From positions 1,218,338,609 to 1,218,402,608 of the forward strand of contig OX336388.2 in assembly GCA_946902985.2 (NCBI GenBank): a stretch of 64,000 nucleotides of DNA. Direction: 5' to 3'. This document shows positions 44,488 to 54,606 of this stretch, one piece after another; position 1 is the stretch's first letter; every line of letters starts with the position of its first letter. Both the position numbers and the translations under genes were made by a program. The notes under the pieces were generated by a model, which saw only the letters and a program-made list of their open reading frames with translations, was not told where the DNA came from and did not search any database. The DNA is from Meconema thalassinum (lineage: Eukaryota; Arthropoda; Insecta; Orthoptera; Tettigoniidae).

Positions 44488-44937
44488 TACAGTGCATCCT
44501 TGGTATCTGCAATGAGTTTCCCTGAATTATCCAGAACACTAATTTCTCCTTTTCCTTCATTTAACACTCCAGAAAGGTTTTCCTGCCGCTGGACCTAATT
44601 TTCTAATTTACATCCAAATTCCTTCCTTGATTTCCTTTTGAACTCGACTATTGATGATATGTATCGCAGGCAATGGCCATAAACTGGGCATTTTGATTGC
44701 CCACCCGAGGGCTCCTAACAAGTTCAATTTCAAGTATTTGTAACTTTGGCTACCAGATGCTACTGTCACTAACACTGGTTGGTTCTTAACGTTAGGGGCT
44801 GCGACAACGCGGTCATGTAGCCCCGTGTACTTTGGGTGTGTGTAGAATCTGTCTCATAACCGGTGTTAATTATGATGAATGTATTAGTGTGTGTTATATG
44901 TTTTCAATTCAAGTAAGGACTGCAGACATTGATTTTT

Positions 44938-45250
44938 TTTCAAGTAGTTCCTACGTTTGCCACCAAACGCCACCGTCAACGACTACTAGCAGCGAACGTT
45001 GGAACTTGATAGACCGTTTCCTAACCAGCCAAATATAATCTAAAAAATTTGCTACACACCACCAATTGCAGTGATGGGTTATTTTATATGCCATAAATGG
45101 TATGGGCCCGCCGGCTTTACATCCCCTCCGAAGGAAGGCATATTGTAGGATTTTAACGCCCTTAAAAATCCGATAACTATGGGCCGGGTTTGAACCCGCC
45201 ATCCTGGGCATAGCAGTCCAGCATGCTACCAACTACGCCACCAAAGCCGC
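44938..45250 (-). mobile_element. tRNA-derived SINE (family A), copy 1
   Basis: On the minus strand it starts near 45250 with GGTGGCGTAGTTGGTAGC (A box region), has GGGTTCAAACCCG (B box) about 45 bases on, then GGGCGTTAAAATCC and a body ending near GGAACTACTTGAAA. Same family as the split copy at 53241-54577; it lacks that copy's last ~130 bases and its GATA tail. Confidence 0.8.
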
Positions 45251-45264
45251 AAGATCAATAAATG

Positions 45265-45835
45265 TAAAACAGAAATAATGGAATGCAGCCATAAGAAATC
45301 AGAAATAAAGGCAGATTAAAAGCTAAAGGAAGTAGGGAGCAAAATAAGCTGTGATGGACTAAGCAAAGAGTGTATAGAAAGTAGGTTGGCACAGGAAAGG
45401 GAATCATTTCTGCAGAAAAGAAATGTGTTGACATCAAATATAGATTTAGATATTAGAAATACATTTTTAAAGCCTTTGTCTGAAGTGTGGCACTGTGTGG
45501 AAGTAAACATTGGACTGTTGATGCAGTAGAAAAGAGGAGAACAGAAGCATTTCAAATGCGGTGTTGCAGGAAAAAATGGGTAGATGGAGTAAGAAGACGA
45601 GCTGGAGAGCGCTAATGAAGATAAGAGATAGGTTGATAGGGCACATACAGTACAGTACTAAGAAAACCAGGATTAACAAATTTGTTAATGGAAGGAAGGG
45701 TAGCGGACAAGAATTTTATAGGTAGACCAAGGTTACAATACGAGTCATATTATTGCATCACATGTGGTATGGTAGCTATGTGGAGATGAAACGATTAGCT
45801 GCATCAAACCAGTCTAAGTACTGAAGACTCAAACA
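45265..45835 (+). pseudogene. LINE ORF2 C-terminal fragment, plus strand
   Basis: Decayed reading in changing frames gives pieces typical of RTE/CR1-like C-termini: RLIGHI near 45628-45650, NGRKG / GRPRLQY-like near 45690-45750, then GSYVEMKRLAASNQS near 45775-45818. No RT motifs. Several indels. Confidence 0.6.
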
Positions 45836-45840
45836 GCAAC

Positions 45841-46326
45841 ATGGCAATTCTCACAGTATTAGCCTTTCAAGATGGGAGTGCTGCTGCGCCAGCATTTGTT
45901 AGTCATAACAGCAGGAGCCTTGTGGGATGGGGAGAGTGAAACAGCGATGATGGAGTACAGTCCCCACATTAGACAAGAAGCATTGCATGTGCTGCTTGTG
46001 TTACTCAGAACTTATAATGTGATTTGTGAACAGAAAAAAAAAATAATTTACAAAGAATGGTTGGTTTGTAATTATTTTGCAACAGCACGGCTAAGTGTAA
46101 CAGGAGCTCATGTCACCACGGAGAGTAAAACGATGTTTGAGGTTGCTGGAGCAGAGTCATATCCTACTCGCATGACTGTACCTGTCAACCAAGCAGGTGG
46201 CTTCATGATTCGAACAGCGAGTGAACATAAGGTGAAATGAGAAAAGAGTCTATATTATGCAGTACAAGTTATATGTGCTATTCTCCAGGAGTAATCACAT
46301 CCATAATATTGGTCCATATTGAATTA
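45841..46326. other. Unassigned stretch with a 122-codon open frame
   Basis: An open frame at 45872-46240 (plus) has no domain I can name. The end of the stretch (46299-46328) carries ATATTGGTCC.TATTGAAT, also present at about 56884, into which the mariner element inserted. Confidence 0.4.
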
Positions 46327-46328
46327 TA

Positions 46329-46947
46329 CAGGGTTAGCACATATGATTTAAGTGATTTCAAGCACATTCATTATTGAAAGAAGTTTTTTGAGTCTGCTTG
46401 CTACAAATTCTCAATGTGCCCTCCTTGCGCCACACGGCAAATATCGATACGGTAGTCCAACTCCGACTACACACACTGAAGCATGCCCTGGTCAATTTTA
46501 GCTACAGTCGCATGGAACCAATTCCTCAGTTCAACAATGCAAAACTGGTCGCGTTGATTGTCATCTTGTGACAGATGCAGATCGGTGTCTTATACACTGG
46601 CCTTCCCGGTCGCCTGATGATCCCGTGTGATTTCTTCTTATGGGGGTTTATCAAAGATGAAGTTTATGTACCACCCATGCCAGTTAATCATGTTGAACTG
46701 AGGAAACAGATCCATGCGGATGTATCAAAATTGACCAGGACATGCTCCAGAGTGTGTAGTCGGAGTTGGACTACCGTATAGATATATTCCGTGTGACGCG
46801 AGGTGGGCACATCGAGAATTTGTAGCAAGCAGACTCAAGAAACTTGATGAGTTTCTCTTTTAATTGGTATATGTGTCAATGCTGTAAGCTATATACTTTC
46901 AATAATACATGTGCATGAAATCGCTTAAATCATTTGTGCTAACCCTG
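46329..46947 (+). mobile_element. Rearranged Tc1/mariner-type element
   Basis: Ends CAGGGTTAGCACA (46329) and its reverse (46935-46947), flanked by TA at 46327-46328 and 46948-46949. The inverted match extends far inward: 46329-46530 resembles the reverse complement of about 46700-46947, including part of the transposase C-terminus. The left half therefore appears to be an inverted copy of the right end. Confidence 0.8.
46575..46820 (+). pseudogene. Tc1/mariner transposase C-terminus
   Basis: Reads CDFFLWGFIKDEVYVPPMP near 46626-46682, the region just after the third catalytic acidic residue in this transposase family, then the C-terminal helix region to about 46820. Just upstream, WPSRSPDD is in another frame, so the third catalytic Asp is separated by a frameshift. 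The first two catalytic residues and the DNA-binding domain are absent. Confidence 0.75.
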
Positions 46948-46949
46948 TA

Positions 46950-47339
46950 CGTGCTATGGAAAAAAATATATTGAATACAAGTTACATAGACCAATAACCT
47001 TTTAGCACCACTGGGGTGTGATCAGAATTAAGGAATAGGGAAAGCAGGTAGACAAAACTAATGAAATGTACATCACATATATTTCGTAATGACAGATTTA
47101 TTGTTTTCAATCAAACATTACGTATGGTAAGAAACAAACTGTACAACAGTGCAACGGTTGTCAAGTCATAGTACCGGTACTGTAGGAAAATGCTACTGCA
47201 TAGAAAAGGAGCCTACTATGTCATACTCTTTGCTCTACCTCTGGTCCACTATGGCTTCTTCAAAAATCTTGAATCATTGATAGCAGGGTGCCATATAGTG
47301 GGCAGTCTAGGGGTTTTCCTCTAAACCAATTATTTTATG
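46950..47339. other. Unassigned stretch
   Basis: AT-rich, no gene recognised. Contains one TACCGGTAC palindrome near 47173. Confidence 0.5.
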
Positions 47340-48340
47340 TTAAAAATAAAAAAGGCATATGTGGTTGATAACATTCTTCTTAGAAACAGAAGGCACCTCA
47401 CCTGTCTCATAAATCCTACATAGTAAGTGAAATAACCTGATCAGACCTTCATCCCCCAATGCAACGCTACAACTCGATTGGTAAATAACTTTATGCCTGG
47501 TGCTTCTTCCTGCTATGTCTTCTCTATCAAATTTTGATCTCAATATTAAATCTCCTTTCTCACCCTCATCAATTTCCCCTTCCCTCTCCACAACATGATT
47601 CTATATGTCCTTACCCCTATACGAACGCTCTATGTAAGCTTTCCATCTCTCAACCTTTTCTTCTGTATCTGTTAGAGCAGGCTTTCTCAACCTATTGTTC
47701 TCGTCATATGAGTCAGCAAGCGCTCGCGAGCACAAGCTCTCCTGAGATCCATTCTACAATTCAAATTCTGTTGGATGAACCAGAATAATAGTGTTTTTAC
47801 AGTCATCTTGTAAAATATAAATAACATAAATAATTGGATATGCCTATTTTATTAGTAATATGAAAGATGCTGATTCCACACATAAATGTATCTTACCTGC
47901 ATGAGTCCGTTGCAGCATGCCTGGTGAGCGGTGAATCTGTAGCTATTTCAGAACTTCTGAGGGAGGTAGAGACAGGAAAGAGAGGTGCATGCTTGTTGCA
48001 TCATTGTTATTATTATATTCGATTTAAAAGTGCTCGGGTACTTGGTATGACATGAGGGTGGTGCTAACAGTCTCAAGAAGGTTGAGAAGGCCTGTGTATG
48101 AGATTTTTCATCTGAGTCCTTAATATTACAGCACTTAGTCTTCCTTTCACCAAAAGTACTCTTAATTCTTCGAAAAGCTGCACCTACTTTCCCGATTTTC
48201 AAACAATTTTCTATACTTGCACATTTCACATTCAACCACTCTTCTTTCACTTCCCTGCAACTCTTGTTTACTTCATTTTTCAGACATCTGTATTCTGCTT
48301 TCCCTCTTGCATTCTTGTGCTTCCATATTTCATCCATTCA
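47340..48340 (-). pseudogene. RTE pre-RT and RT fingers
   Basis: 48337-48102 reads MDEIWKHKNARGKAEYR and VGAAFRRIKSTFGERK; across the hAT insertion it resumes as DTEEKVERWKAYIE and EKGDLILRSKFDRE, then LGDEGLIRLFHLLCRIYETGEVPS (about 47380-47460). The 8-bp hAT duplication lies exactly at the break. Frame breaks near 47500. Confidence 0.75.
47678..48094. mobile_element. Non-autonomous hAT element, 417 bp
   Basis: Ends CAGGCTTTCTCAACC and GGTTGAGAAGGCCTG are near-perfect inverted repeats of hAT type. Flanks TGTTAGAG (47670-47677) and TGTATGAG (48095-48102) match at six of eight. Interrupts the RTE reading frame. No transposase. Confidence 0.78.
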
Positions 48341-48659
48341 TTCTGGTACTGTATAACCTGAGTGATCCAAGGTTCTCTACATATTCTTTCCTTTCTATCA
48401 ATGCTTTCTTTGGTGGATTTCATTCTTCAAAAGTGTCCATTCCTCTACATTAAAAGTTTGTTCAGGGTTCTTCATATTAGTCCTTCTTGTATAATCCTCT
48501 CGAGTCTTTTCTTCACGTCCTCTTTTTGTTTGTCTACTGCCACCTTTATGGTTTTTTACTTTTCATGAAGACGATTTGGAAATGTCTTGTATCTCCTAGT
48601 CTCCCCTCATCCATGTGTATATTCTCCAGTTGTGTTTGTTGAATAATATGTTAGCTATA

Positions 48660-49215
48660 ACTAACTTATTTTGTCATTATAACACAGTAATTAGGCCGTC
48701 AGCACTGTATGCCGCAGAACGCTTACAGATGACAAACAAAGGTCCATTGAGAAAATTAGAACTTAAGGATCGGAAAATTCTAAGGAAAATATTAGGACCT
48801 GTTAATGATAATGGTACTTACAGAAGAAGACATAACAATGAATTATTTGAACATATAGAAGATTTGGAGAGTGTGATGAGAAAAGGAGAATGTCTTTCTT
48901 TGGACATTTGGAACGGATGGAGCATCATCGACTTTCATATCGAATCCACTCATCAATATCTAAAAAAATCCTATTGTTAATGGTCGATGCAAGTTTGGGA
49001 TAGGAACCTGTTCAGAAAGGCGGTTGAATCAACCAATAATCTACACCCTTTAACATCTGTGATGCCTCGCCCTCACTGCAAGTGGACGGAAGAAAGGAGA
49101 GCAGAACATTCGTCAAGAATGAAGATCTACTGGCAGACAAGAAAACAAGCATTACAGTGATCATATGAGTGAAGAACATCGTGGTCCATTGATGGCCGAA
49201 ATGTCTAAAAAAAAC
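48660..49215 (+). pseudogene. LINE ORF2 C-terminal fragment, plus strand
   Basis: VIRPSALYAAERLQM near 48688, LRKLELKDRKILRKILGP near 48743-48800, GTYRRRHNNELFEH near 48813-48855, then after a shift WTEERRAEHSSRMKIYW near 49082-49132. This is the thumb to C-terminal region of an RTE/CR1-like ORF2, opposite in strand to the surrounding RTE. Confidence 0.72.
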
Positions 49216-49260
49216 TAACTTATGCTCACTGCAGAATTCTATCTGCCTGCCCCCTCTATC

Positions 49261-49953
49261 CAGTGGCGGCTGGTTCAGAAAATCAGTTGTGAGCTGTAAC
49301 CCATCCCTCCTCCAAAGAATACAAATATTTAGAAACATAATTTATGGAAACACTCGCTCAGTAACACTTAAGAGGCTCTTCACTGAGTTTTCCATACTGA
49401 ACAAACTATAGTTCATCGATTTACAAAATGTGGCTATGGGATATGTAAGTTGGGAGTATTAAAAGACCTTCTGGCGGGAACAGCTGATGGCTTCTCTTTT
49501 TCCACCATTTGCTTTGAGCGATTCCCTCTAAAATGGTACCGCAGAGTCTAGAAGGAGCCACCTGCTACGTTCTCATTTCGTGTGACCAGTGCTGCCGCTG
49601 TGTGCTCGAACGAAGAATTGCTGTGATGTCTTGGCCAGTGGTCTTGGCTGTTGTCCCAACAGCACAACGGAAATGTTGGGCACGCATGCGCAAAAGGCAG
49701 AGTTCATGTTTGCTGGCAATAAAGGTAGAAATGCTCGCTGAGCTGCGATCTACACAGCCAATGCCGGACTTGGAATGGAGCACACGACTAGATACCTCGT
49801 TGTGAGGGGAGTTGATGTATTTTCAATTATTTTACTGACATCTTTTTAATGCACTGTATGTGATTTTAGATAATACTACTTAAGTACCGGTAATTAATTT
49901 TCAAATAAAACAATGTGCTGCAGCACTTCAGCACATAGGTGCAGCCGCCCCTG
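49261..49953. mobile_element. Non-autonomous hAT element, 693 bp
   Basis: Ends CAGTGGCGGCTGG and GCAGCCGCCCCTG are inverted, with two mismatches. The 8-bp flanks CCTCTATC (49253-49260) and CCTCAATC (49954-49961) match at seven. The 90-codon frames inside lack transposase motifs. Confidence 0.82.
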
Positions 49954-50015
49954 CCTCAATCATTCCTTTCACCCAATCCGAATTCTCCTTCTATCTTTCC
50001 TTCTCATCTTTTTTT

Positions 50016-50290
50016 CTATTTTACCACAGCATTCCAATCTCCCATTATTATTACATTTTCATCAACCTTGACATACCTCAGAATCCCATCTGAATTTTCA
50101 TAAAACTTTTCAACTTTTTCATCATCTGCTTCACTGGTAGGCATATAGACTTGCACTACTGTAGGGCAAGTAGATGCATCGATTTTAGCTACAATACGCA
50201 ATTCACTGTATTGCTCATAATATTCCACCCACTGACCAAGTTTCCTAGTCAGTATGAGACTTACCCCTGCATAACCATTGTTTGATTTAG
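50016..50290 (-). pseudogene. RTE endonuclease fragment
   Basis: On the minus strand: GYAGVSLIL near 50255-50285, then RIVAKIDAST, VVQVYMPTSEADDEKVE, and VIIMGDWNAVVK ending at 50016. The MGDWNA segment holds a conserved active-site Asp/Asn pair of AP-type endonucleases. The first part with the QE motif was not found upstream. Confidence 0.75.
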
Positions 50291-50974
50291 AGCTAATGAT
50301 CCTATAGTCTCCTGACCATAAGTCCTATTCTTCCTGCCAGCGCACTTCCCTATTCCAACCTCAATCTGTCTATATCCCTTTGAAACCTTCATTGTCCATC
50401 AGACTAAGAACTTTCCACGTTCCAATCCATGGAATGTTAGATTACCTCTTTGTCACCTTTGTGTTTTTAACCCCCTGTCAAGTAGTCCCCACCCGGTGAT
50501 CTAGTTTACCTCCGGGTTGGATTTTTTTATTGTTAATTTTTGGGAATCGAAGAGTGGAAAATATTCTATTGGGGCAGGTGGACATAGGCAAAATTATTAA
50601 GGAGCTTTTTGACTGTGGATAATATTTTTCCACCACAAGCATGGTATAGTATTATCTCCACATCCCACATCGAAGGCTGTTTAACATATCAAACCTTGAC
50701 CGATCTCTACAGTTCTTGTCCTCCAGCCTTTCATTTCTTGATGGATTTTCCATGGCAGCAATCAGTTCGTACTGAAGTTCACGTTCTCCCATGGCTGCAA
50801 AAATCCTACATTGCTGTTCTTTCAATTGTGGGCTAGGTCATTTCAACCACATATACTTGAGTGTGTATTATATATATCTACCTGTACACATTGTGTTTAA
50901 TAAATATTATTATTATATACGGTATATCTTCTTCTATTATATAAAACTGAATGTTGGTTTGTCTGTTATTTATA
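50291..50974. other. Unassigned stretch
   Basis: The first ~200 bp may be eroded RTE 5' sequence on the minus strand. The remainder shows no gene. Confidence 0.4.
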
Positions 50975-51360
50975 CAAATCTACACTATTCCACCAATCTA
51001 CACTAAATTTTACATACTTGCCCTCTGGAACCGTACACGTACGGTATCGTTACGTACTTGAAATTTCAGACAGCACTCTCAATTTCCTAGATTTAGGCCT
51101 TTTGGAACAAATATACACTGTTTCATCGAACTAAACCAAAATTTACGTTCTTACCTTTTGTAACTCTGCGGGTAGCACTGTCTACTTGAAATTTGGACAT
51201 CTCTCTCCAATTCCTAGATTTAGGCTCTCTGGAACAAGTCCACATCGTTACAATGACCTAAACAAAATTTTATGGACCGGTAGGCTACTTACCTTTTGGA
51301 CCCCTGCAGGCAACACTGTCTACTCAAAATTTGGACAGCCCTCTCCATTCCCTAGATATC
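50975..51360. repeat. Tandem array, three units of about 125 bp
   Basis: Units share TGGAACAA, CTAAA.AAAATTT, ACTTACCTTTTG, GGCA.CACTGTCTACT and TTCCTAGAT blocks. GGAACAA recurs at 51103 and 51231, a period of about 128. The units are roughly 75-85% alike. Confidence 0.75.
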
Positions 51361-51373
51361 TAATTTGTCATAG

Positions 51374-51512
51374 AAGGACCAATCTAGGGTCATTTTGAGC
51401 CTCATATTCAAGAAACAAAACTCGGGATGTACACTTTTGTCCAGTTTGGTGAAACGGTGTTAATTTGTATAAATAAGGGACAAAGGGATCTGAAAGCCAC
51501 TTTTTAAGGCCC
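51374..51512 (+). repeat. Direct repeat, copy 1 (partner 52284-52413)
   Basis: Begins GAAGGACCAATCTAGGGTCA and ends GAAAGCCACTTTTT. The second copy lies about 910 bp downstream in the same orientation. Confidence 0.85.
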
Positions 51513-52283
51513 TAGAACCAATCGTGTCGGAAGTACTTTTGTTTTGTTTTGTACTACTGCAGGGGTCCTGAAAATCTGGCAATTGGGGTGTAACTGTATG
51601 AATATTTAACCCTGGAACGGTACCCTTATTCTCCAGAAACAGTAATGGTATCCTGGGACACTGAGTACCCCAGGACAGAAACACACCTTTGATGCATTAA
51701 AATTATGTATTACTAATAACTGCAATTACAAATGAGTGAAACTATGAAGGCTGTAAAATGAAAATAACTGTGTGAATATAATAAAAACAAAAATGTTAGC
51801 AATATTTCAATGTTCTTGTAGATATTCTTTCTTTGGTAATCATAATCATAATCACCATTTTCACTTCTCACATTCACTCCAAAACACCAATCTATGATGT
51901 TTACGCACAAAACTCTTGCATTCTGAGCACACCACAGTGGTCTTGGTGTCCTTGGATCGTGGCCAGATGGAGCACTCAATGCCCTGAGACACTGCTAAGA
52001 AGTATACACATTGACTGAAAGACAGTCTAACTCAAGTAAAAGTCACAGGAGGTGGCCGCTTTTCAGGCGTACCAACATAACGTAATCGGGGAACGAAAAT
52101 TCTCTGAGGCACTAAGTGCCGCACTGTACTGTGCCAGGGTTAAATAAGTCTATTGTTGGCTGTCAAAGCGAGCTGCGTCACGCCACACCTACTAGTGTTC
52201 TGGTGCGGAATTGGGGAAATAGTTACAGCTTGCGCTGCTTACAAATTGCAGTCACATGGAGTAATTCGTGAAAAAAAGATTCC
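51513..52283. other. Unassigned stretch between direct repeats
   Basis: No recognised gene. A CATAATCATAATCACC stretch lies near 51840. The direct repeats on either side suggest the block may be part of a larger repeat unit. Confidence 0.45.
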
Positions 52284-52413
52284 TTAAGGACCAATCTAGG
52301 GTCATTTTGAGCCTCAGAAATCAAAAAACAAAACTCAGGATTTACACTTTGGTCCAGTTTGGTGAAATGGTGTTAATTTGCATAAATAACAGACAAAGGG
52401 ATCCGAAAGCCAC
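52284..52413 (+). repeat. Direct repeat, copy 2
   Basis: Same order of blocks as 51374-51512 at about 90% by eye; the copy is cut at GAAAGCCAC by a LINE insertion. Confidence 0.85.
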
Positions 52414-53163
52414 TTTTTATTTTATTTAGCGTATGGTTTATACAGACATTATCAGTAAAATGTATACTGTATATACATATTTACAGAAGGGAAACAAAGT
52501 AATTTGTGCTTCACAACTGAATATCTAGATTTTCAATCCAGCGTACAGCATCTGGAGTTACCAACAGGAAGTCCGCTTCATCGCCGTGCTAAGCTCGAAT
52601 CTTGCATTCTCTGACAATGTGATGATTAGTCTGGTGTGGAACTCCGCAGTCACAGTCTGGATTAGGTAGCTTTTTCCACTTGTGAAGTGCGTCTCTGCAC
52701 CGACCATGTCCTGTTCTGATTCTGTTCAGGGCAGTCCAGGTCTTGCGTGATAGGTGGAATCCACTTGGAAATCTGGGACCTGAGAAGAAGGTATGCAGGC
52801 GCATATCTGTTGCTGCTTCCCACCGACCTTTCCATTCATCAAGAGATTTAAAATCCTTAGCATCCATGGGGGCTTCATTCATTCCATTCCTGACCATGTC
52901 GGAGACTGGAAGCAGGCTGTGGATTTTCATTTTCAGCATCCATGTCAGCAGCATCACGCAGAGTTGGATGGCGTGATTTTAGTCTTTTAAGATTCAAAAG
53001 TGGCAGGTCATTATGCACGGGTAAACTAGGATTCCTGGAGATCTTGTGAAATTCCTTCATAAGGGCATTAGACCGGCGTAGATCAGGTGGCATTATACCG
53101 GTTAGCAGTGGACGCCAATGCACTGAAGTAAATGAGATTGCGCCAGATATGGTGTGTATAACT
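52414..53163 (-). mobile_element. 5'-truncated LINE (Jockey/R1-like) with A-rich tail
   Basis: On the minus strand the 3' end is A-rich (plus strand TTTTTATTTTATTT at 52414). Flanks GAAAGCCAC (52405-52413) and GAAGGCCAC (53164-53172) match at eight of nine, consistent with a target duplication. 750 bp inserted. Confidence 0.8.
52540..53123 (-). pseudogene. LINE ORF2 C-terminus with CCHC motif
   Basis: Two overlapping frames (52875-53123 and 52589-52957) join by a shift near 52900. The second ends with LNRIRTGHGRCRDALHKW followed by CDCGVPHQTNHHIVREC, the Cys/His end typical of Jockey/R1-type ORF2. No RT motifs remain because of the 5' truncation. Confidence 0.78.
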
Positions 53164-53240
53164 GAAGGCCACAGCTATTAACTAAATATTAGGCCTCTCT
53201 ATGAGTGTGATAGTGTTGGGGCAGAACATTGAGGTTATAG

Positions 53241-54577
53241 CAGCTTCGGAGGCATAGTTGGTAGCATGCTGAACCAGTGGCGGATCCAGAGGTTCACCTC
53301 GGAGGGGGCACTCTAGGATTTCAGAGTAGCTAGAGAAAATATGTAATAAAATTACTCAATATGTATTTAATCTACACACACTACTCATAACATTCAACAA
53401 CCAGATTTTATAATTCTACAAGATTTTCATTATACAGTATTAAAATGGTTTATTTGTTTCAGTTTCAATAACACAACTCATTGTCATTATGTAAAAAAAA
53501 ACTTTTTAATTCTACAGAATATGTAGGCCTACATTTCCACATTTTAATGCACATTACACAGTCTAATATATATTAAAACATTTGCAATCATAGTGACTAT
53601 CTGAAGACAATATACAAGCCTACCGTACTACACAAATGTTACCAAATACTGTATGTACATAGTACCAGTCACTGAGTCACTAGTGACATAAATATAAATA
53701 CATGAAACAATTGTATTGAATACCGATTGGGATTCTATTTGGGAACTATCCTAGACAAAATACATGCCTATTACAAAATAAGATCCAGGGCGAACCTTCG
53801 TTTACCCCCTTTAGAGAAACGTTCTAGAACTGTTTAAACATCAACATTATATCACGGTGAAGAAATAACAGACACAAGCCATTCAGCCTTTCCTCTGTCA
53901 TTCGCGTTCGTAGCCATGATTTAACAAGTTGCAGGCTACTGAAAGATCTCTCTGCACTTGCACACTGTCGATGTAGCGATTATATTAACAGTGTCACCAT
54001 TACACACTATGTATATGATTTGATAATAAACATTGACCACATTCATGAATGCAGGCAACACAGCAAAGATATTACTTGCAGTGCAGTTTACAGAAACAAT
54101 AATTTTTATCGGCAATATCAATGTAGCAGACAACTGGTTTTTCGGGGGGGGGGGGCACTTGCCCCTGGTGCCCTCCTTTGGATCCGCCACTGTGCTGAAC
54201 TGCTGTTCCCAAGATAGCGGGTTCAAACCCGGCCGAAGTCATCGGATTTTTAAGAGCGTTAAAATCCTTCAGTTTGCCTTCCTATGGAGGGAAGTAAAGC
54301 TGGCGGTCCCATGTCATAGATTTATGGCATGTAAACGATCCTTCCAAAGACTAAACTTGTGTGGAGCTAAATTTCTAGGTTAGATTCATTGTAACGCTCT
54401 ATCAAAGTTCCAACGTTCACCACCAGGTATCATTGACATCTGGTAGCTAAAGTTGGAACTACTTGAAATGGAACGGAACTTGTAGTTCACCCTAGGGGTG
54501 TCCGTTTGAAGCAGCTACAGCCTCTGGCGAGCCGAACATGTCCTCGGATACTCCCGGCACTAAAAGCCATACGATAG
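53241..54577 (+). mobile_element. tRNA-derived SINE (family A), copy 2, split by a hAT element
   Basis: The head 53241-53274 (GGCATAGTTGGTAGCATGC, A box) is separated from the rest by the hAT element. It resumes at 54201 with the B box GGGTTCAAACCCG (about 54219) and ends with CTAAAAGCCATACGATAGATAGATAG, a (GATA)n tail near 54560-54577. Flanks ATTGAGGTT and ATTGAAGTT are a possible target duplication. About 410 bp without the hAT. Confidence 0.78.
53275..54192. mobile_element. Non-autonomous hAT element, 918 bp
   Basis: Inverted ends CAGTGGCGGATCCA and TGGATCCGCCACTG, with an exact 8-bp duplication TGCTGAAC at 53267-53274 and 54193-54200. A run of 12 G at about 54146 lies near the right end. 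No transposase frame. Confidence 0.92.
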
Positions 54578-54606
54578 ATAGATAGATTGAAGTTTCAGCT
54601 GCAATT

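Larger units (their letters stand above)
42185..44757 (-). mobile_element. RTE/CR1-like LINE with nested SINE and MITE
   Basis: A minus-strand LINE whose sequence runs from about 44757 down to about 42185. Interrupted by a 531-bp MITE (43957-44487) and by a tRNA-like SINE (42420-42616). The segment from 44757 to about 43480, with the MITE at the same site, recurs inverted at 57308-58593. The right boundary near 42185 is approximate. Confidence 0.8.
47340..50290 (-). mobile_element. RTE-like LINE on the minus strand, broken by three insertions
   Basis: Pieces in the expected minus-strand order: endonuclease (50290-50016), pre-RT (about 48600-48102), RT fingers (47677-47340). Interrupted by a hAT element at 47678-48094, a plus-strand LINE fragment at about 48660-49215, and a hAT element at 49261-49953. 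The RT palm is not present; the copy ends near 47340. Confidence 0.78.

Noticed and set aside
45872..46240. 122-codon frame, plus strand
   Set aside because: No recognised domain and it lies among LINE debris; chance is as likely.
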